From the NCBI RefSeq assembly GCF_019578655.1, contig NC_063261.1, forward strand, positions 11,044,446-11,108,445: a stretch of 64,000 nucleotides of DNA. The letters are read 5' to 3'. The notes under the pieces were generated by a model, which saw nothing but the letters and a program-made list of their open reading frames with translations, ran no database searches and was not told the origin of the DNA. The position numbers were made by a program, and so were the translations under genes. Within the stretch, counting starts at the first letter, position 1. Every line of letters begins with the position of its first letter. Of this stretch, positions 36,201 through 48,242 are shown one piece after another. This stretch comes from Ricinus communis (lineage: Eukaryota > Streptophyta > Magnoliopsida > Malpighiales > Euphorbiaceae).

Positions 36201-36920
36201 TCACCTTCACTTTCCTGCCCTTAAGACGGACCACTATAAGGCGATGGTCAGAACTAAGGAAAGCTCCATGGATTACATGAGCATTATAGAATCTTCCTTA
36301 CCATCTGACATTAGTAATGACCTTATCCAATCAGCCTATTACATTATCCTCACAAACTTGATTATTTGTCCAAGTATACTACCTCCTAGAGAAGTCTAAT
36401 TCAAACATTCCACAATCTTGTAACAAAGAATTAAAACCCTCAGCTTGAGCCCAATTAATTGGGTTTCTACCTCTCTTATCTAGAGGACTTGAACATACAT
36501 TAAAATCCCCAATCTAGAGGCATTTATCTTCGGAATCCCTGTTCAGAGCTCTCAACTCCTCCTAAACCAGTTCTTTGTCTTCTTCTTTAGGACTTCCATG
36601 GACACAAGTAAGGTGCCAAGGCTCATTCTCTATGACTTTTACATTAATCACATTTTTGCTTATAAAACTTACTTCTAAGTCCATTTCCCCTAGCCACTAC
36701 AAAGCGAGACCCCTAGACCTCCTAATTAGATCACAATAGACACATTTATCAAATCTTAAGACCTTTCTAATGCCTTCCAAATATCCTTGTTATTACTTAG
36801 TCTCCATTACAAAGACCAGACTTAGGATATGTTTCCTCATTAGCTCTTTAAAAGCTTTTACTGCCAAATCTTGCCCAAGATCTTGGCAGTTCCAAACCAT
36901 TAGACTCATTGCAAATTTGA
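33224..36920 (-). pseudogene. LINE ORF2: endonuclease, reverse transcriptase, RNase H (broken)
   Basis: The frame begins near 36910 with MVWNCQDLGQDLAVKAF, the start of an APE-type endonuclease. The RT part includes FRGLKQGDPLSPNLFIL and the catalytic box MLYADDTLMFG (YADD at 34971-34960). The segment 33864-33664 (PKSPVCQICRTKEETIDHCLF) is the RT-associated zinc-binding domain. Segment 33651-33379 (CWDVWKARNEVVF) and 33418-33224 (GFKVNLGASF, then AEALSKTV) form the RNase H-like C-terminus seen in plant L1 elements. Repeated stops and shifts break it. ORF2 would nick target DNA and prime reverse transcription there; this copy cannot. Confidence 0.87.
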
Positions 36921-37360
36921 TAGCCTTGGGCCTGCTTTATCATAAATTATCTCTACTTCCACATTGATTTGTCCCTCATTTCCTTCACGAGCTGAATCCA
37001 CCACTTTTGTCTGAGCTAGCTTCTTTAACTTCTGAGACTTAAATCCACTCCCTTGCACATTATTCTTCTTGGGCCCAATATCATGGCCCATTTCAAACTT
37101 TAGGTTCTCTACCTCGTTTAGCTTCAGGTCTATAGAGTATCCCACTTCCACTGGCCCAACTCTCTTTTCCTTTATTAATTTCTTTTTATTAAGACCTTCC
37201 AAGGCATCCCCCTCAGCCATAACTCTATCTTTTCTCTTTTTTCACAGCACGACTTTCAACTCTTTCCACACCCATCTCTTTCTTACTCTGACCTTCCTGC
37301 TCCTTTATCCTTTGAATCTTCCCAATCAAAACACTCCTCTCACCTTTCCCAGTGCACATA

Positions 37361-38288
37361 TGATATGAAACCTCCACGAATAAGCTTGAGAACCCCTTTT
37401 GAATTGCAGACTCCCAACACATTAACATGATAACCTTAAGAACCAATTTGATACAACCCCTAAGACAGGTTAGAAGACAGATTACTTAGAAAGATGATCA
37501 AGAATTAGAATCTAAGAAAAACTAAGTGCCTTAAACCCCAATCCTAAGTACGCCACAAAGATAGATCAACTCCTTGATAAGTAAGTTTTGCATTCAAACA
37601 AGAACACAAGATACAAGCAATTTTGGCTTGAAAGGAAGTAGAAACTTTAATTAATCATAATCTGCAAAAGGCATACGAATTTTACATGTTTTAAAGAAAT
37701 ATCCAAAGTCTTAGTAAGAATAGAACTCTTACTTAACTAATAAGGATTTACATATAATCTAGGATAAAGATAACATTCCTAACTACAAGAGATAACTTAA
37801 ACAAAGTCCTAATTAGGTTAAAATACATTTGTGGCCGCCCAAAATAAACCATAAAACCCTAATTTACATAAATCATATAGATGGACCTCATAACATAAGC
37901 CAAGTTAGGCCCAAAGTCTTCATATGCTCCAATTCAGCTTTTTTTTTTTATCTTTTTAAGCCCAATTAAATTCATTCAAGCCTAATAAACTGAAATAGAT
38001 TAATGAGCCTTGAACTTAAATCCAATTCTTCAAGCTTTGATGTGTCATTAGCCCAAATATCTTGGATAAGCTCATTGACTTACAATTTGAATCGAACTAT
38101 GACTCCTAGTTGAATTAGGATTCATTTCGTTGCTTGAACTCCTAATATTATCAGGACTCGTTGCAGGATTAGAATTCCTAGTTGAGTCAGGACTCCTTAT
38201 TGGATTAGAATTCCTTGAGCTAGTAGGATTTGCATCATCAAGACTCCTTTTTGGAGTAGGATTCGTTGTACTAGTTTGGTTAGTATCA
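37361..38288 (-). repeat. 3' LTR of the mini LTR element
   Basis: It starts TGATATGAAA and ends TAGTATCA. It matches 39563-40450 closely but has an extra 38-bp or so within a short tandem repeat (GGATTAGAATTCCT / GTCAGGACTCC words) near 38160-38215. Confidence 0.9.
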
Positions 38289-38567
38289 TTCCCCCTTTCT
38301 TTGAAAAGATTTGTCCTTGAATCTTACCTAAATGTTGTGAAAGAAACAAACATATAATCTCCAAGAACAATACTAACTCATTATGAACCTGCAGATCTTT
38401 CACAAAAGATGTAAGGGAACTTTAGAATAAATAATATTTTCAATGCCAATAAAATCAACATGTTCAATTGGCTCAATGGCATCAAGCAAAATATCTTCAT
38501 TCTTCACTAGCTCAACTTTTGCTTCAACTTCAACAATGATCTCTTCATTTTGGATTTTGCTCAAAAG

Positions 38568-39121
38568 TTATGAATTATTATCTTTTTCACTATCTTCATC
38601 CATTATGCCTTTAGTATCTTCATTAGCTTCAGTACAGTATTCTAACTCCTCTACGTCATCAATTCTTTTATTTTCACTCTCCAAAACACTCTTTTTATTT
38701 TTACTCTCTAAAGCACTCTTTTTATTTTTCATCTTTTTCTTTTCAGCATATACTCTCATTCTTTCCATTTTGCATTGGTCTTCATACACTTCTTTTGCTG
38801 AAAGTGGTGTAAGTGTGACTTTTCTCCTATCTTTTACAAAAGAGTACCTATTAAGGAACCTATCATGGACAACCCTTCTATCAAATTCCCATGGCCTACC
38901 AAGCATGATATGGCTAGTATACATTGGCACTACATCACATAACACTTCATCTGAATACCTCCCAATAGTGAAAGTCACCTGTTTATTCACTTTTATCTCA
39001 CCATAGTTGTTTAACCATAATAACTTATAAGGTTTTGGATGTGGAATGAGATTTAATCCCAATTTTTCTACTATTAAAGTGCTAGCAACGTTTGTATAAT
39101 TACCACTATCAATAATGACAT
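38568..39121 (-). pseudogene. Gypsy-type retropepsin-like protease fragment
   Basis: The minus-strand open segment 39062-38568 (164 residues) reads PHPKPYKLLWLNNYGEIKVN, then FTIGRYSDEVLCDVVPM and HIMLGRPWEFDRRVVHD, a well-known Ty3/gypsy protease signature of the chromovirus type. The frame extends upstream through IIDSGNYTNVAS (about 39115-39080), which contains the active-site DSG, although no start codon is seen there. The C-terminal third is rich in Lys, Glu and Asp with two near-repeats of KKSxLES. What would normally follow (RT) is absent. A broken remnant is likely, although the active-site region is intact. Confidence 0.82.
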
Positions 39122-39548
39122 GGCATGTCTTACCTTATACATGACATCTTGTGTGAAACAGGTTGTCCCTTTGTTGCTCATGGCAATCATCCTTTTTATA
39201 ATACATCTCATACACACACAACTCATGTGTATAACACTCAAAACAAATCAAAATTAAAACGACACGACAAGCAGAATACAAAACTAGACTTAATGAACAA
39301 GATTAAGCCTAAGCACAATAAAACAACGTAAGAACAATATGTAATGGAGAATAATTAATCTTAATGAACGAACAATAAAAAGGACAGAATTAAAATACCC
39401 AAACGATTTTTAAAAAAATTTTAGAACTCTAACAATTGACTTAAACAAGGAACTAATAACAATAACCAAATTAAAAGAAAGAACAAAGAAGCATAAGGAA
39501 TCAGAGACTAATGAAAATATGAAGGATAAAACCCGATCTAGAGCCAAA

Positions 39549-39560
39549 GCTCTGATACCT
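39549..39560 (-). promoter_or_regulatory. Primer-binding site of the mini LTR element
   Basis: On the minus strand this reads AGGTATCAGAGC, one base from the initiator-Met tRNA site TGGTATCAGAGC, two bases inside the LTR. Confidence 0.85.
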
Positions 39561-39562
39561 AA

Positions 39563-40450
39563 TGATATGGAACCTCCACGAATAAGCTTGAGAACTCCTT
39601 TTGAATTGTAGACCCCCAACACATTAACATGAAAGCCCCGAGAACCAATTCGGCTCAACCCCTAAGAAAGATTAGAACACAAATTTCTTAGAAAGATGAT
39701 CAAGAATTAGAATCTAAGGAAAACTAAGTCCCTTAAACCCCAATCCTAAGTACGCCACAAGGATAGATCAACTCCTTGATAAGTAAGTTTTGCATTCGAA
39801 CAAGAACACAAGATACAAGCAATTTTGGCTTGAAAGGAAGTAGAAACTTTAACTAATCATAATCCGCCAAAGGCAAACGAATTTTACATGTTTTAAAGAA
39901 ATATCCAAAGTCTTAGTAAGAATAGAACTCTTACTTAACTAATAAGGATTTACATCTAATCTAGGATAAAAATAACCTTCCTAACTGCAAGAGATAACTT
40001 AAACAAAGTTCTAATTAGGTTAAAATGCATATGTGGCCGCCCAAAATAAGCCATAAAACCCTAATTTACATAAGTCATATAGATGGACCTCATAACATAA
40101 GCCAAGTTAGGCCCAAAGTCTTCATATGCTCCAATTCAGCTTCTTTTGTCTTTTTAAGCCCAATTAAATTCATTCAAGCCTAATAAACTAAAATAGATTA
40201 ATGAGCCTTGAACTTAAATATAATTCTTCAAGCTTTAATATGTCATTAGCCCAAATGTCTTGGATAAGCTCATTAACTTGCAATTTGAATCAAACTATAA
40301 CTCCTAGTTGAAATAGGATTTCTTTCGTTGCTTAAACTCCTAATATCATCAGGACTCCTTATTAGATTAGAATTCCTTGAGCTAGTAGGATTTGCATCAT
40401 CAAGACTCCTTGTTGGAGTAGGATTCGTTGTGCTAGTTTGGTTCGTATCA
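39563..40450 (-). repeat. 5' LTR of the mini LTR element
   Basis: It starts TGATATGGAA and ends TTCGTATCA and is collinear with 37361-38288. Confidence 0.9.
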
Positions 40451-41838
40451 ACGTACTATTTCTAGCTTTCTCTATAATAGTCTACTTTTGTAACTTGAAA
40501 ATATCATCAACAGCTCTACCTTTTTCCTTTACAACTATCTCTCCACCCTTTCATGTGTTAAGCAAAACCCTCTTTCTCCAACAATTTCCTTTCCTTTGCT
40601 AACCACCTACTTTAATGACTGGCCAAGTATTAATAACTTACTATTCTTAAAGCACTTTTGAACTCTTACCATATCCCTATCTTGTATCCATGCTCTCTTG
40701 ACACCTTCCTATGTGTTACCATATCCTCTCCCCTAGCTTTATGGTTCGCTCTATTATCCTCTATCTGCCCCTTTCCATGCTTTGCCTAAGTCGTCATCAT
40801 CATTTTAACTGTAATCCAAATACCATATTTTTGTCTCCTACTGAGCTATCGATCTACCTTTATCAATTTTTCTGCATTCAGGCACTTCCTCATGCTATGA
40901 CATAGAACCCCACACTTAAAACACACTTCAAGTAGGCATTCATATCTAAACCTTACCAATGAATCCTTATTCTACTTATTATAGAACCCCTTATACAAAG
41001 GCTTCAGAACATTAATCAAAACCCTAATTCTAAGAAAATTGTTCCACTCTCTCGCATTATTAGAGTTAAATATATTTCCCCACCCTTTTAAAAAGAGATG
41101 ATCTTATCTGAGAAGCTACCTCTTTCATCATCTGTTTTAGGGGAAAACTATGAATTTGAACCCAAAATTCCTCATGATTGAGGTCAATCTCTTCTAGAGT
41201 TTCATTCGGGGGCTAGTCCTAAAAAAATAATATATTATTTTAGATTGAGCATAGTCTCCCTAATAACACCCTCCTTTTATCCCTTTCATTTTTGAAACTT
41301 GAAAAGAAAGTTATTTTGACCATTACTATGGAGCTAGGTTCGCTGAACTTCAACTTCCTCAATCAGGCTCCACACTCCTCCAATAATGGTTTTCATTAGC
41401 CCTTAATTATATACCTTACCTCAGAAAATCCGACCAACAAGCATAAGTTGGGAGACAACTCCAGCTTCTAAACCTCTTAGGGATAAATCTAACAAACACG
41501 CCTCCTACTTTAAGACCTCCACCCCTAGTTCCCTAGAGCATTCCCTACTCTTTATAATAACTACTCTGATTAAAATCCTCTACCTACTCACAAAACCTTA
41601 ATGAATACACTGACTAAACTGGTAACCAGAGTTAGGGAGAACTTTTTTCCTCAATAATTATCTGCAAGGGAGGACCTCAAACTTAGTAACAAGTGCTACA
41701 CTCATAACTTTTTCTAAGAAAACAAGCTTTAATCATACTACCAAGAGAAGACTATCCTCCTAGAAACTCTACACTATTGCAAGGATGGAACCTTGTAAAA
41801 TTTCACTCACCTATCGAGAGAGAAAAAGGAAAGACTAG

Positions 41839-41852
41839 TGTCATGCATTGTC
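41839..41852. repeat. Target-site duplication of the LINE (right copy)
   Basis: TGTCATGCATTGTC; see the left copy at 32872-32885. Sequence after 41852 is the original continuation of the P450 3' flank. Confidence 0.9.
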
Positions 41853-43333
41853 ATTCTAATTTCAGTGTCATTTCTCTACAGTAATCACATGCACAGTCAT
41901 TTTATGCCTACCCAAGTAAATGAATAGCTGGTGTCTATTTAAACTAGTTGAGTATTTGAGCGATAATGTACCTATATAAACTTATTTTCATTTTTTAAAG
42001 ATTAGAATTCTTCTAATCTTTGTCTTTGAAATCAAATCACATATCTAGATCTTATTCAAGCTCTGTGCTTATCTGAGATTTAAAAAATATTATAAAAGAA
42101 GATAGGATATCATGTTCAAACATCTATTCCAATGATGAAATTAGTATATGTTTAAAGAATAGAATAGAGAAAGTAAAAAGAAGAGAAAAGCAAAAAGCAA
42201 AATTAGGTATAAAGAAAACTTGAGCTACTAGATGGACAATTTATTTTTTATTAATTTCTTTACATATGTACATTACACGTGAATATTAATTATTTAACTC
42301 GTTATATTTAAAAATAAAATAATTTTTATTTTTAAATTTATCATTATTAATGTTTTTATTGTTAATATAATGTCAAAATCATTAATCAGAGTATTAAAAA
42401 ATTAATATTAAAAATGTAATTAATATGCTATTTCTTAATATTAGAAATTATTCTATTATTAGAAAACTAATTTATTAGTTAATATAATATTAAAAATATA
42501 ATTAAATGCTATATTCTAGAATTAGAATCATCGTTGATTTAAAATCTTAGTAGAGTTGAAATTTTAGAATTAAACTTGCACTAAATAAATTATTGGTTGT
42601 AAATATATAATGAATTATTAAATTAAATTAATAAATGGCTAAATGAACCTAATTAACTAAAGAATTATTAAGATTCTATTAGTAAATTTATTTATCATCC
42701 CTTATGTCACACTTATATATATATATATATATATATATATAATGATATGGATTCTCTCTCTATTATTAGAATTCTTCTCATCAATCTTTATGCACATCAA
42801 TTTTTATGAAGTGTTGAATTGGACAAATTTGTTACACATTCTTAATTTTTTCTAAGAAATATCTCGTATTTCGAGATAACAACATGCCACTTTATTAAAG
42901 AGAAGTCTTATCGATTTATCAAAGTAGATAGTCTAATGATGAGATTGGTATACTCATTTACCACATGTCCCTCTAAAAGTCACCTTTTAAGTATTTTATA
43001 TTGGTATAATTATCTAAAAATTTCTATAATTTTCACCTTTAAATAATTTTAATAACTCTTTTAACTTTTCCATCACTAAAACCAAATTTTCAATTTTTTC
43101 CAAAATTACTAGGCGGTGCTAGAGCTTTGAAAACAACAATGGTTGACTCTGACAAGGAAAAAACTTTTTAAGAAAAGAAGCGGAGTCGACATTAATATAA
43201 ACTCATCCACAATCTCCTAAAATACATTGTTTTAGTGTAACTTCAAACCTAAAAGCACTTTTTTCTGTTATTCTAGAAAACCATAAACTAATTTTAGCCC
43301 TAACTTTTATACTTTAGAGATAAAAAGAAACAT
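41853..43333. other. Displaced P450 3' flank and AT-rich intergenic DNA
   Basis: By the LINE target duplication, the first few hundred bases were once directly downstream of the P450 stop codon and may contain its original polyadenylation region. No coding region is seen. A TA run lies at about 42713-42741. Confidence 0.6.
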
Positions 43334-44141
43334 TGTAAAACCTAGGGTTTGTAGTCCCTTAATCAATTTCATCGTTTGATCACAAGGTCGGTATCCCTAA
43401 GCCGCTCACTTTCATTAATATTGATAAAAGAAAGGTGTTGTCAGTTGTCTATCATGAAGCATTCAACTCAGTAATGATAAAAGAATCAACAAGTATGTTT
43501 TATTGATTCTTTATTTTATACACGTGTTGGGTTGAAATCTGTGTTTATAATCTTTATAATAAAGGCATTTGTACCTTAAGGTTTTGAAAGTTGGGTAACA
43601 TGATTTCTTATCAAAAAGTTCTCTTCTTTTTCTCTATATGGCCTACACTCTCTTTCTTTTTCTTTTCTTTTAACTTAGGTTTGGGGATTCAACAAGGCTT
43701 GGATTTGGGCCATGCTGGTCAGCATGGCATGGATTCATGCCTTGCTGATCTACAAGTATACATTTGGCCTTCTTTAGCACGGCTTGGATTTGGGTCGTGC
43801 TCCTCAGCATGGACATGCTCCTAGGCTGTGTCATTCCTAGAAACCGTGTTGCAAATCCCTTCTTTTCATCATAGGTAAGGCATCTCAGCATGCCTTCTGA
43901 CCCTGACCGTGCTCCTCAGCACTGGTGTGTTGACAGGCATGTTGAATAGTCTAACGCACCCGATTCATCCATTTCTTCCTGATTCTGGTTCGATTTCTCT
44001 CTAACTCTGATGATGTGCCTAGAAAAACACCTGAGAAACAAAGGAAACTAAAACAGGGTGATTCTAATACAGAAACGCATAAATTGCTCTAAAAATAACT
44101 CAAAATCAAGCATGCAAACATGTGTAATATTAAGCATATCA
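43334..44141 (-). repeat. LTR fragment, related to the solo LTR at 1189-2624
   Basis: The end at 44141 matches, in reverse complement, the start of the solo LTR (TGAT...ACACATGTTT...CATGC). Repeated words AGCACGG/CCGTGCT occur from 43710 to 43930. It is shorter than the other two copies (about 800 against 1440-1480 bp) and its start at 43334 is uncertain. No matching target duplication was found. Confidence 0.6.
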
Positions 44142-44299
44142 ATGTGATATCTTTAAAGCTAAAAATTAAGATTTAAAGAAACTAGTTTATGCATAGTTTA
44201 ATTTATATTCCTTATAATGCATAATGAATTTATATACAACTGAAATACACCATAAGGGGGTGCATTGAGAATGATGGAAACATTTTATATACTGGTGAG

Positions 44300-45919
44300 G
44301 AAATGGTAGAAATTCATAATTATGATCCAAGTTGGATCAGTTACTTCGGTATTGAGAGTGATGTAAAATAATATGGATATTAAAAATAGTGAAAATGTCA
44401 TATATGGATCCATACTGCTTCTTTAATGATGATCATTGATATTATGGGTTTGCTTAGGAAGAGAACAATCTGTGTATATTGAGACAAAACTGGTGGTGGA
44501 GTTTTCTAGAAATGTAGGAGGGAATGATAAAACAGGTAATGATGATGGAAGGAATGATGGAAGAGATAATGATAATGTTGTAGATATGTAAGACAATAAT
44601 GATATTGAAGCTTATGATATTAGAGGTGCCATATATAAGAAAGGAACACATATAAGTGAAATGCAACATATGTAGAGGATGTTTATTGGGAGTGACAATG
44701 AGGATCCTGAATATTTACCTATTCAGGAGAGTGAAACTAATGATGGGATAGAAAATGGCGATATCTATTTTGAGGATAGGGAGCATTAGAAGTAAGAAAG
44801 CATTTAAGGTGTGCAATGATGTAAAAAATTGATGCGTATGATGAGGCAAGAAGTGCACCATTAAGGGCTTGGAATAATTCTACCATAGTAAAGAGCTAGA
44901 AGAAGGCCCCAATTAAAAAAAGCTGCAAAGAGAAGTATTATTGCTAATGACAGGATAGGAATGATAATGTAGATTATGCAAATCAAATGCTCAAGAGGAA
45001 AATGGGTATAAATTTGAGTATATTTCTCGATATGATTTTGCTATCACACTTATTTCAAATGAAGAGGGTGACCTAAACCCATATAAGAAAAAGAGAGTGA
45101 GAACTAAGGTGTATACACCAAATTGTGATTAGAGGGAGCTCGCATTTAAGCTTGGCATGAGGTTCAAAGATAATGAAAAGTGCAACAAGGTAATTAAAAG
45201 GTGGGAAATTATTAATATGTATAACATACATTTGCATATAAGGTGGCCATAAGAAACTGGATGCTAGATATGTATTAGGTTCCCTATAGAGAGTGTATGC
45301 TGCCAAGTTACAAGAAAACCTTTATACTAAAGACATTAGGTGGTGCTCATAATTTTGTGAGGAAACAAACAAACAAGCAAGTCATTTATGAGTATTTATT
45401 GGTGTTTAAGAGGAATCCAAATTATTATGTTCAAGAAATGAAGGATGTTTGAACTTTAATGCATATGTGACACTAATGACGTATTATAGAGCTAAGTGAA
45501 AACCTCTTAGCAAGGTTAGGGGGACTTTTTAAAAGCATTATGCTAAACTTAGATCCTATCAAGCTAAGTTACAAAGAATGGAAAAAGAAGGAAGATTTGA
45601 GCTTAAGAATGAATTTGACACTAGAGGTAGTTTGTTCTTTCAAAGCTTATATATAGGTTTTGGTGCTCTTAGTAGAGGTTTTCATGCTGGTTATAGAAGC
45701 ATATTGGGTCTTGATGCTTACTTTCTCAAAACTATCATAGGAGGAGCCCTATTACTTCTTGTTGCTAAAGATGCTAGCAACAAGATGTATCCTCTACTTG
45801 AGGCAGCCGTAAGGAGGGAGAATGAGTATATTTGCTATGCTTTTTTGAGATTTTTATGAAAGAACTATGGATTATTGATGACCTAAGGTAGTGATTTATC
45901 AATGATTAAGAAAAAGTAG
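44300..45919 (+). pseudogene. MULE transposase fragment, interrupted by a gypsy element
   Basis: The plus strand carries pieces of a Mutator-like transposase. The region 45120-45230 (LAFKLGMRFKDNEKCNKVIK) is the MuDR N-terminal DNA-binding part. The open segment 45578-45859 reads SLYIGFGALSRGFHAGYRSILGLDAYFLKT, then GALLLLVAKDASNKMYPLLEA, the MULE catalytic domain around its first Asp. The sequence continues as GSDLSMI, where the second catalytic Asp would follow, and breaks at 45920, the start of the gypsy LTR. Pieces are in different frames with stops. This enzyme would cut and move MULE DNA; the copy is dead. Confidence 0.78.
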
Positions 45920-46360
45920 TGATAACTATAAGCCAACTTGTCATGCCCAAGAAAGAGGGAGTTAACCAAATCTACATTCCACTACAGCTAGGAGTCTTAG
46001 AAGCTGTGTCGTGATTAGACTCTATTTGAAGAGTCCAACCCGATCTAGAACTTTTTAGACAGCCAAGAGAACAAGTCTTATTATATCTAAGCTTACCTAT
46101 TTCTATGGAGTTCTACTTTTAGTAGGACAAGAGACTGTCAATGTTTATATAATAAACTACTACACCACATTTATAGGTAGAAGCTATTTTACACACTCAT
46201 TATACTTAAGCCACCCTTTCACAAATTACTGACTTAGTCATTGGAGAAAGTGGTTGTATAATCCCGTTCGACACTTTCTAACCATTCTTGCAAGTACTCT
46301 AGAGATAGGGTTAGCCTTTGAAAGCTATTGTTGATAGCTCAATCATTGACCGAGTTATCA
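45920..46360 (+). repeat. 5' LTR of the Tat-lineage gypsy
   Basis: It begins TGATAACTAT and ends GAGTTATCA. Its first 320 bp match 57687-58006 at high identity by eye. Confidence 0.88.
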
Positions 46361-46362
46361 AT

Positions 46363-46380
46363 TGGCGCTGTCTGTGGGAA
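46363..46380 (+). promoter_or_regulatory. Primer-binding site of the Tat-lineage gypsy
   Basis: TGGCGCTGTCTGTGGGAA starts two bases after the LTR, one base different from the TGGCGCCGTCTGTGGGAA form common in plant gypsy elements. Confidence 0.85.
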
Positions 46381-46539
46381 ACTTTATGTAAAAAGCTTTG
46401 TTTTCCTACCTTATCAAGGTAAGTGGCGTCTGGTCAAAATCAAAGTGGAGATATTCTCCCACCAGGAATTGGAGTTGTAGCCAGTAATTTACTTGTCGAT
46501 TCCTCAATCCCTCCGCAGGTTAACCAGCAAGTCCTAGGT

Positions 46540-48242
46540 CTCCTGGACTAATAATACAATCCTCCCAACCTTAGAGAAGGAATCTCTTCGATCAATACCC
46601 TATGCTCGAGTAGATCTTCAGCGAAAATTATATCTCGATTGCATGGCAGATGAAGATGGGGCAAAGACCTTTAGCACCTATATCTCAACCACTATTCTTT
46701 TCGTCACCTGTCACACCTCAAAGCCGACCTTTACCACCTGGTCTTCCTTGGAGTCCTTGGTAACCAACGCTAGAGGACGTTGTTGGTATGTATAATCGAC
46801 AAGTAGAAGAGATGAAAAGAATTATTATAAGAGTGTTTTAGCCTAAACGCTCGCAAGGCAAGCCACACCGACTAGTACCAGCCAAGCTCAAGGAACAATA
46901 CACTATAGATATTAGTCTGCCCTCAACCATCCAAATTTTGAGAACAACAAATACTCGAATGGAGGATAATCTATCTCGGAAAAGGAATAACCAAGTTAGA
47001 GATACCGAGGAAGAGAGCTTCAGTTCTCAGACTCATGACTCTGTGTGGATTGAAGAGATGATCAATAAGTGAATAAACCATGCTATGAAAAAGTATCATA
47101 TTGGAAGATAAAGGCAATCCTTTGTGCCCGAGCATCCTAGCGAAGCACTTTCCTAACAAGCTGAGGTTGCCGCCTTTGGATTCCTATGATGGTTTAGGGG
47201 ATCCATTAGGCCATATTAATAACCTTAATATCAAGATGGGGATGCATAATGTATCAGATCTGATTAGGTGTAGGATTTTTCCAATAACCCTAAGGAAAGT
47301 GCTTAGAAATGATATCAAAGCTTACTAGATGGCTCGATATACAACTTTGCTATACTTGTAGAGTTATTCAAAACTCGATCAATTACTAGCATACCTCCAA
47401 AAAAGAGATCCAGCAACATCTAGAAGTGTATTCAAAGGTGAGATGAGAGCTTGGAAGATTTTATTGAAAGATTCAACAAGGAGGTATTTCAGGTAGAAAA
47501 GCTTAACCATAATGCAATGAATTATAATACTTTGCATGAACAAATTCAAAGACTCATTAACTATCGACCCGACAAAGTCGTATGTTGAGCTCATAGACCA
47601 AGCTCACAGCTTCATCAAGTTAGACGAAGACTACCAAGTTGGAAAAAGAACCGACTATGATGGTCAGCCTAAAGGGAAATCTGACCTACCTAAGCAAGGG
47701 TATAAAGATGACAGGAGAAGAAGTGAATCCAGGAGCAATAACGAGAAATTTTATTTTTCCTCCGAACACATTAAGGACAAATATCTTGATGTGGGTTCAG
47801 AAGAATACAGGAGATATAAGGTATCCAAATCCTATGAGGGAGCACACTGCGGACTTCAAGAACAAATAAAAATTCTGTAAGTTCTATAATGGTTATGGGC
47901 CTTAATACAAAGGATTGTATTCATCTCAAGAGAGAAAATGATCAACTGATCGAGAGAGGTCACCTCAAAAGATTTGTTGCTGGACAAGAGGGCCAGTCAG
48001 ACAGAAATAGAAACTCTAAGGACTCTAGAGGATCAAGGGGTAGAGGTCGGGAAGGGTCCCAAGGGAAGAGAGATTCTGAAAAGGGAGACATCTATTTGAT
48101 CTTTTGTGGAGCTATTTTTATGGCTAAGAGCTCCAAAAGAAAAAGAAGTCGACTTATGATGGCTGAGAATGATAAACTCCCATATATAAGTTTTTCAAAA
48201 AGGATGGAGAATGAATTGAAATGTCCTACCAAGATGCCTTAG
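46540..48242 (+). pseudogene. Gypsy gag (broken)
   Basis: The capsid region includes LAKHFPNKLRLPPLDSYDGL, then GDPLGHINNLNIKMGMHNVSD and CRIFPITLRKVLRNDIKAY in the open segment 47101-47328. The segment 47536-47880 holds DPTKSYVELIDQAHSFIKLDE and a basic tail. Segment 47889-48242 begins with the zinc-knuckle end GLNTKDCIHLKRENDQLIERG and is rich in Arg, Gly and Ser. The pieces are in different frames; stops occur between them. Confidence 0.82.

Larger units (their letters stand above)
37361..40450 (-). mobile_element. Protease-only mini LTR retrotransposon inside the LINE ORF1
   Basis: LTRs of 928 bp (37361-38288) and 888 bp (39563-40450) enclose a 1274-bp internal region. Minus-strand landmarks are a primer-binding site at 39560-39549 and a polypurine tract AAAGAAAGGGGGAA at 38302-38289. 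Flanks ACATA and ACGTA differ at one base and are a likely 5-bp target duplication. The only coding content recognised is part of a Ty3/gypsy protease. Gag, RT, RNase H and integrase are absent, so the element would have needed helper proteins. Confidence 0.88.
36906..41690 (-). pseudogene. LINE ORF1 (broken, split by an LTR element)
   Basis: On the minus strand, 41210-41080 reads EEIDLNHEEFWVQIHSFPLK, a DUF4283-type domain. At about 40975-40895 ECLLEVCFKCGVLCHSMRKC gives a CX2CX4HX4C zinc knuckle. ORF1 then runs to 40451, is interrupted by the LTR element, and continues at 37446-37225 and 37220-36906 as a Lys/Glu-rich tail before ORF2. ORF1 binds the LINE RNA. Stops are frequent. Confidence 0.78.
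32886..41838 (-). mobile_element. L1-type LINE with RNase H, full length, carrying a nested LTR element
   Basis: Read on the minus strand, the element begins at 41838 with a CT-rich 5' end, has ORF1 (DUF4283-type domain and CCHC zinc knuckle), ORF2 (endonuclease, RT, zinc-binding domain, RNase H), and ends in a poly(A) of 12 (T run at 32886-32897). A 14-bp target duplication flanks it. Without the 3090-bp LTR element at 37361-40450 and its short duplication the LINE is about 5.9 kb, normal for a full-length plant L1. Both ORFs have many stops. Confidence 0.92.

Noticed and set aside
38443..39006. Plus-strand 187-residue Ser-rich open frame
   Set aside because: It is the opposite strand of the gypsy-type protease fragment, which has clear family motifs on the minus strand.
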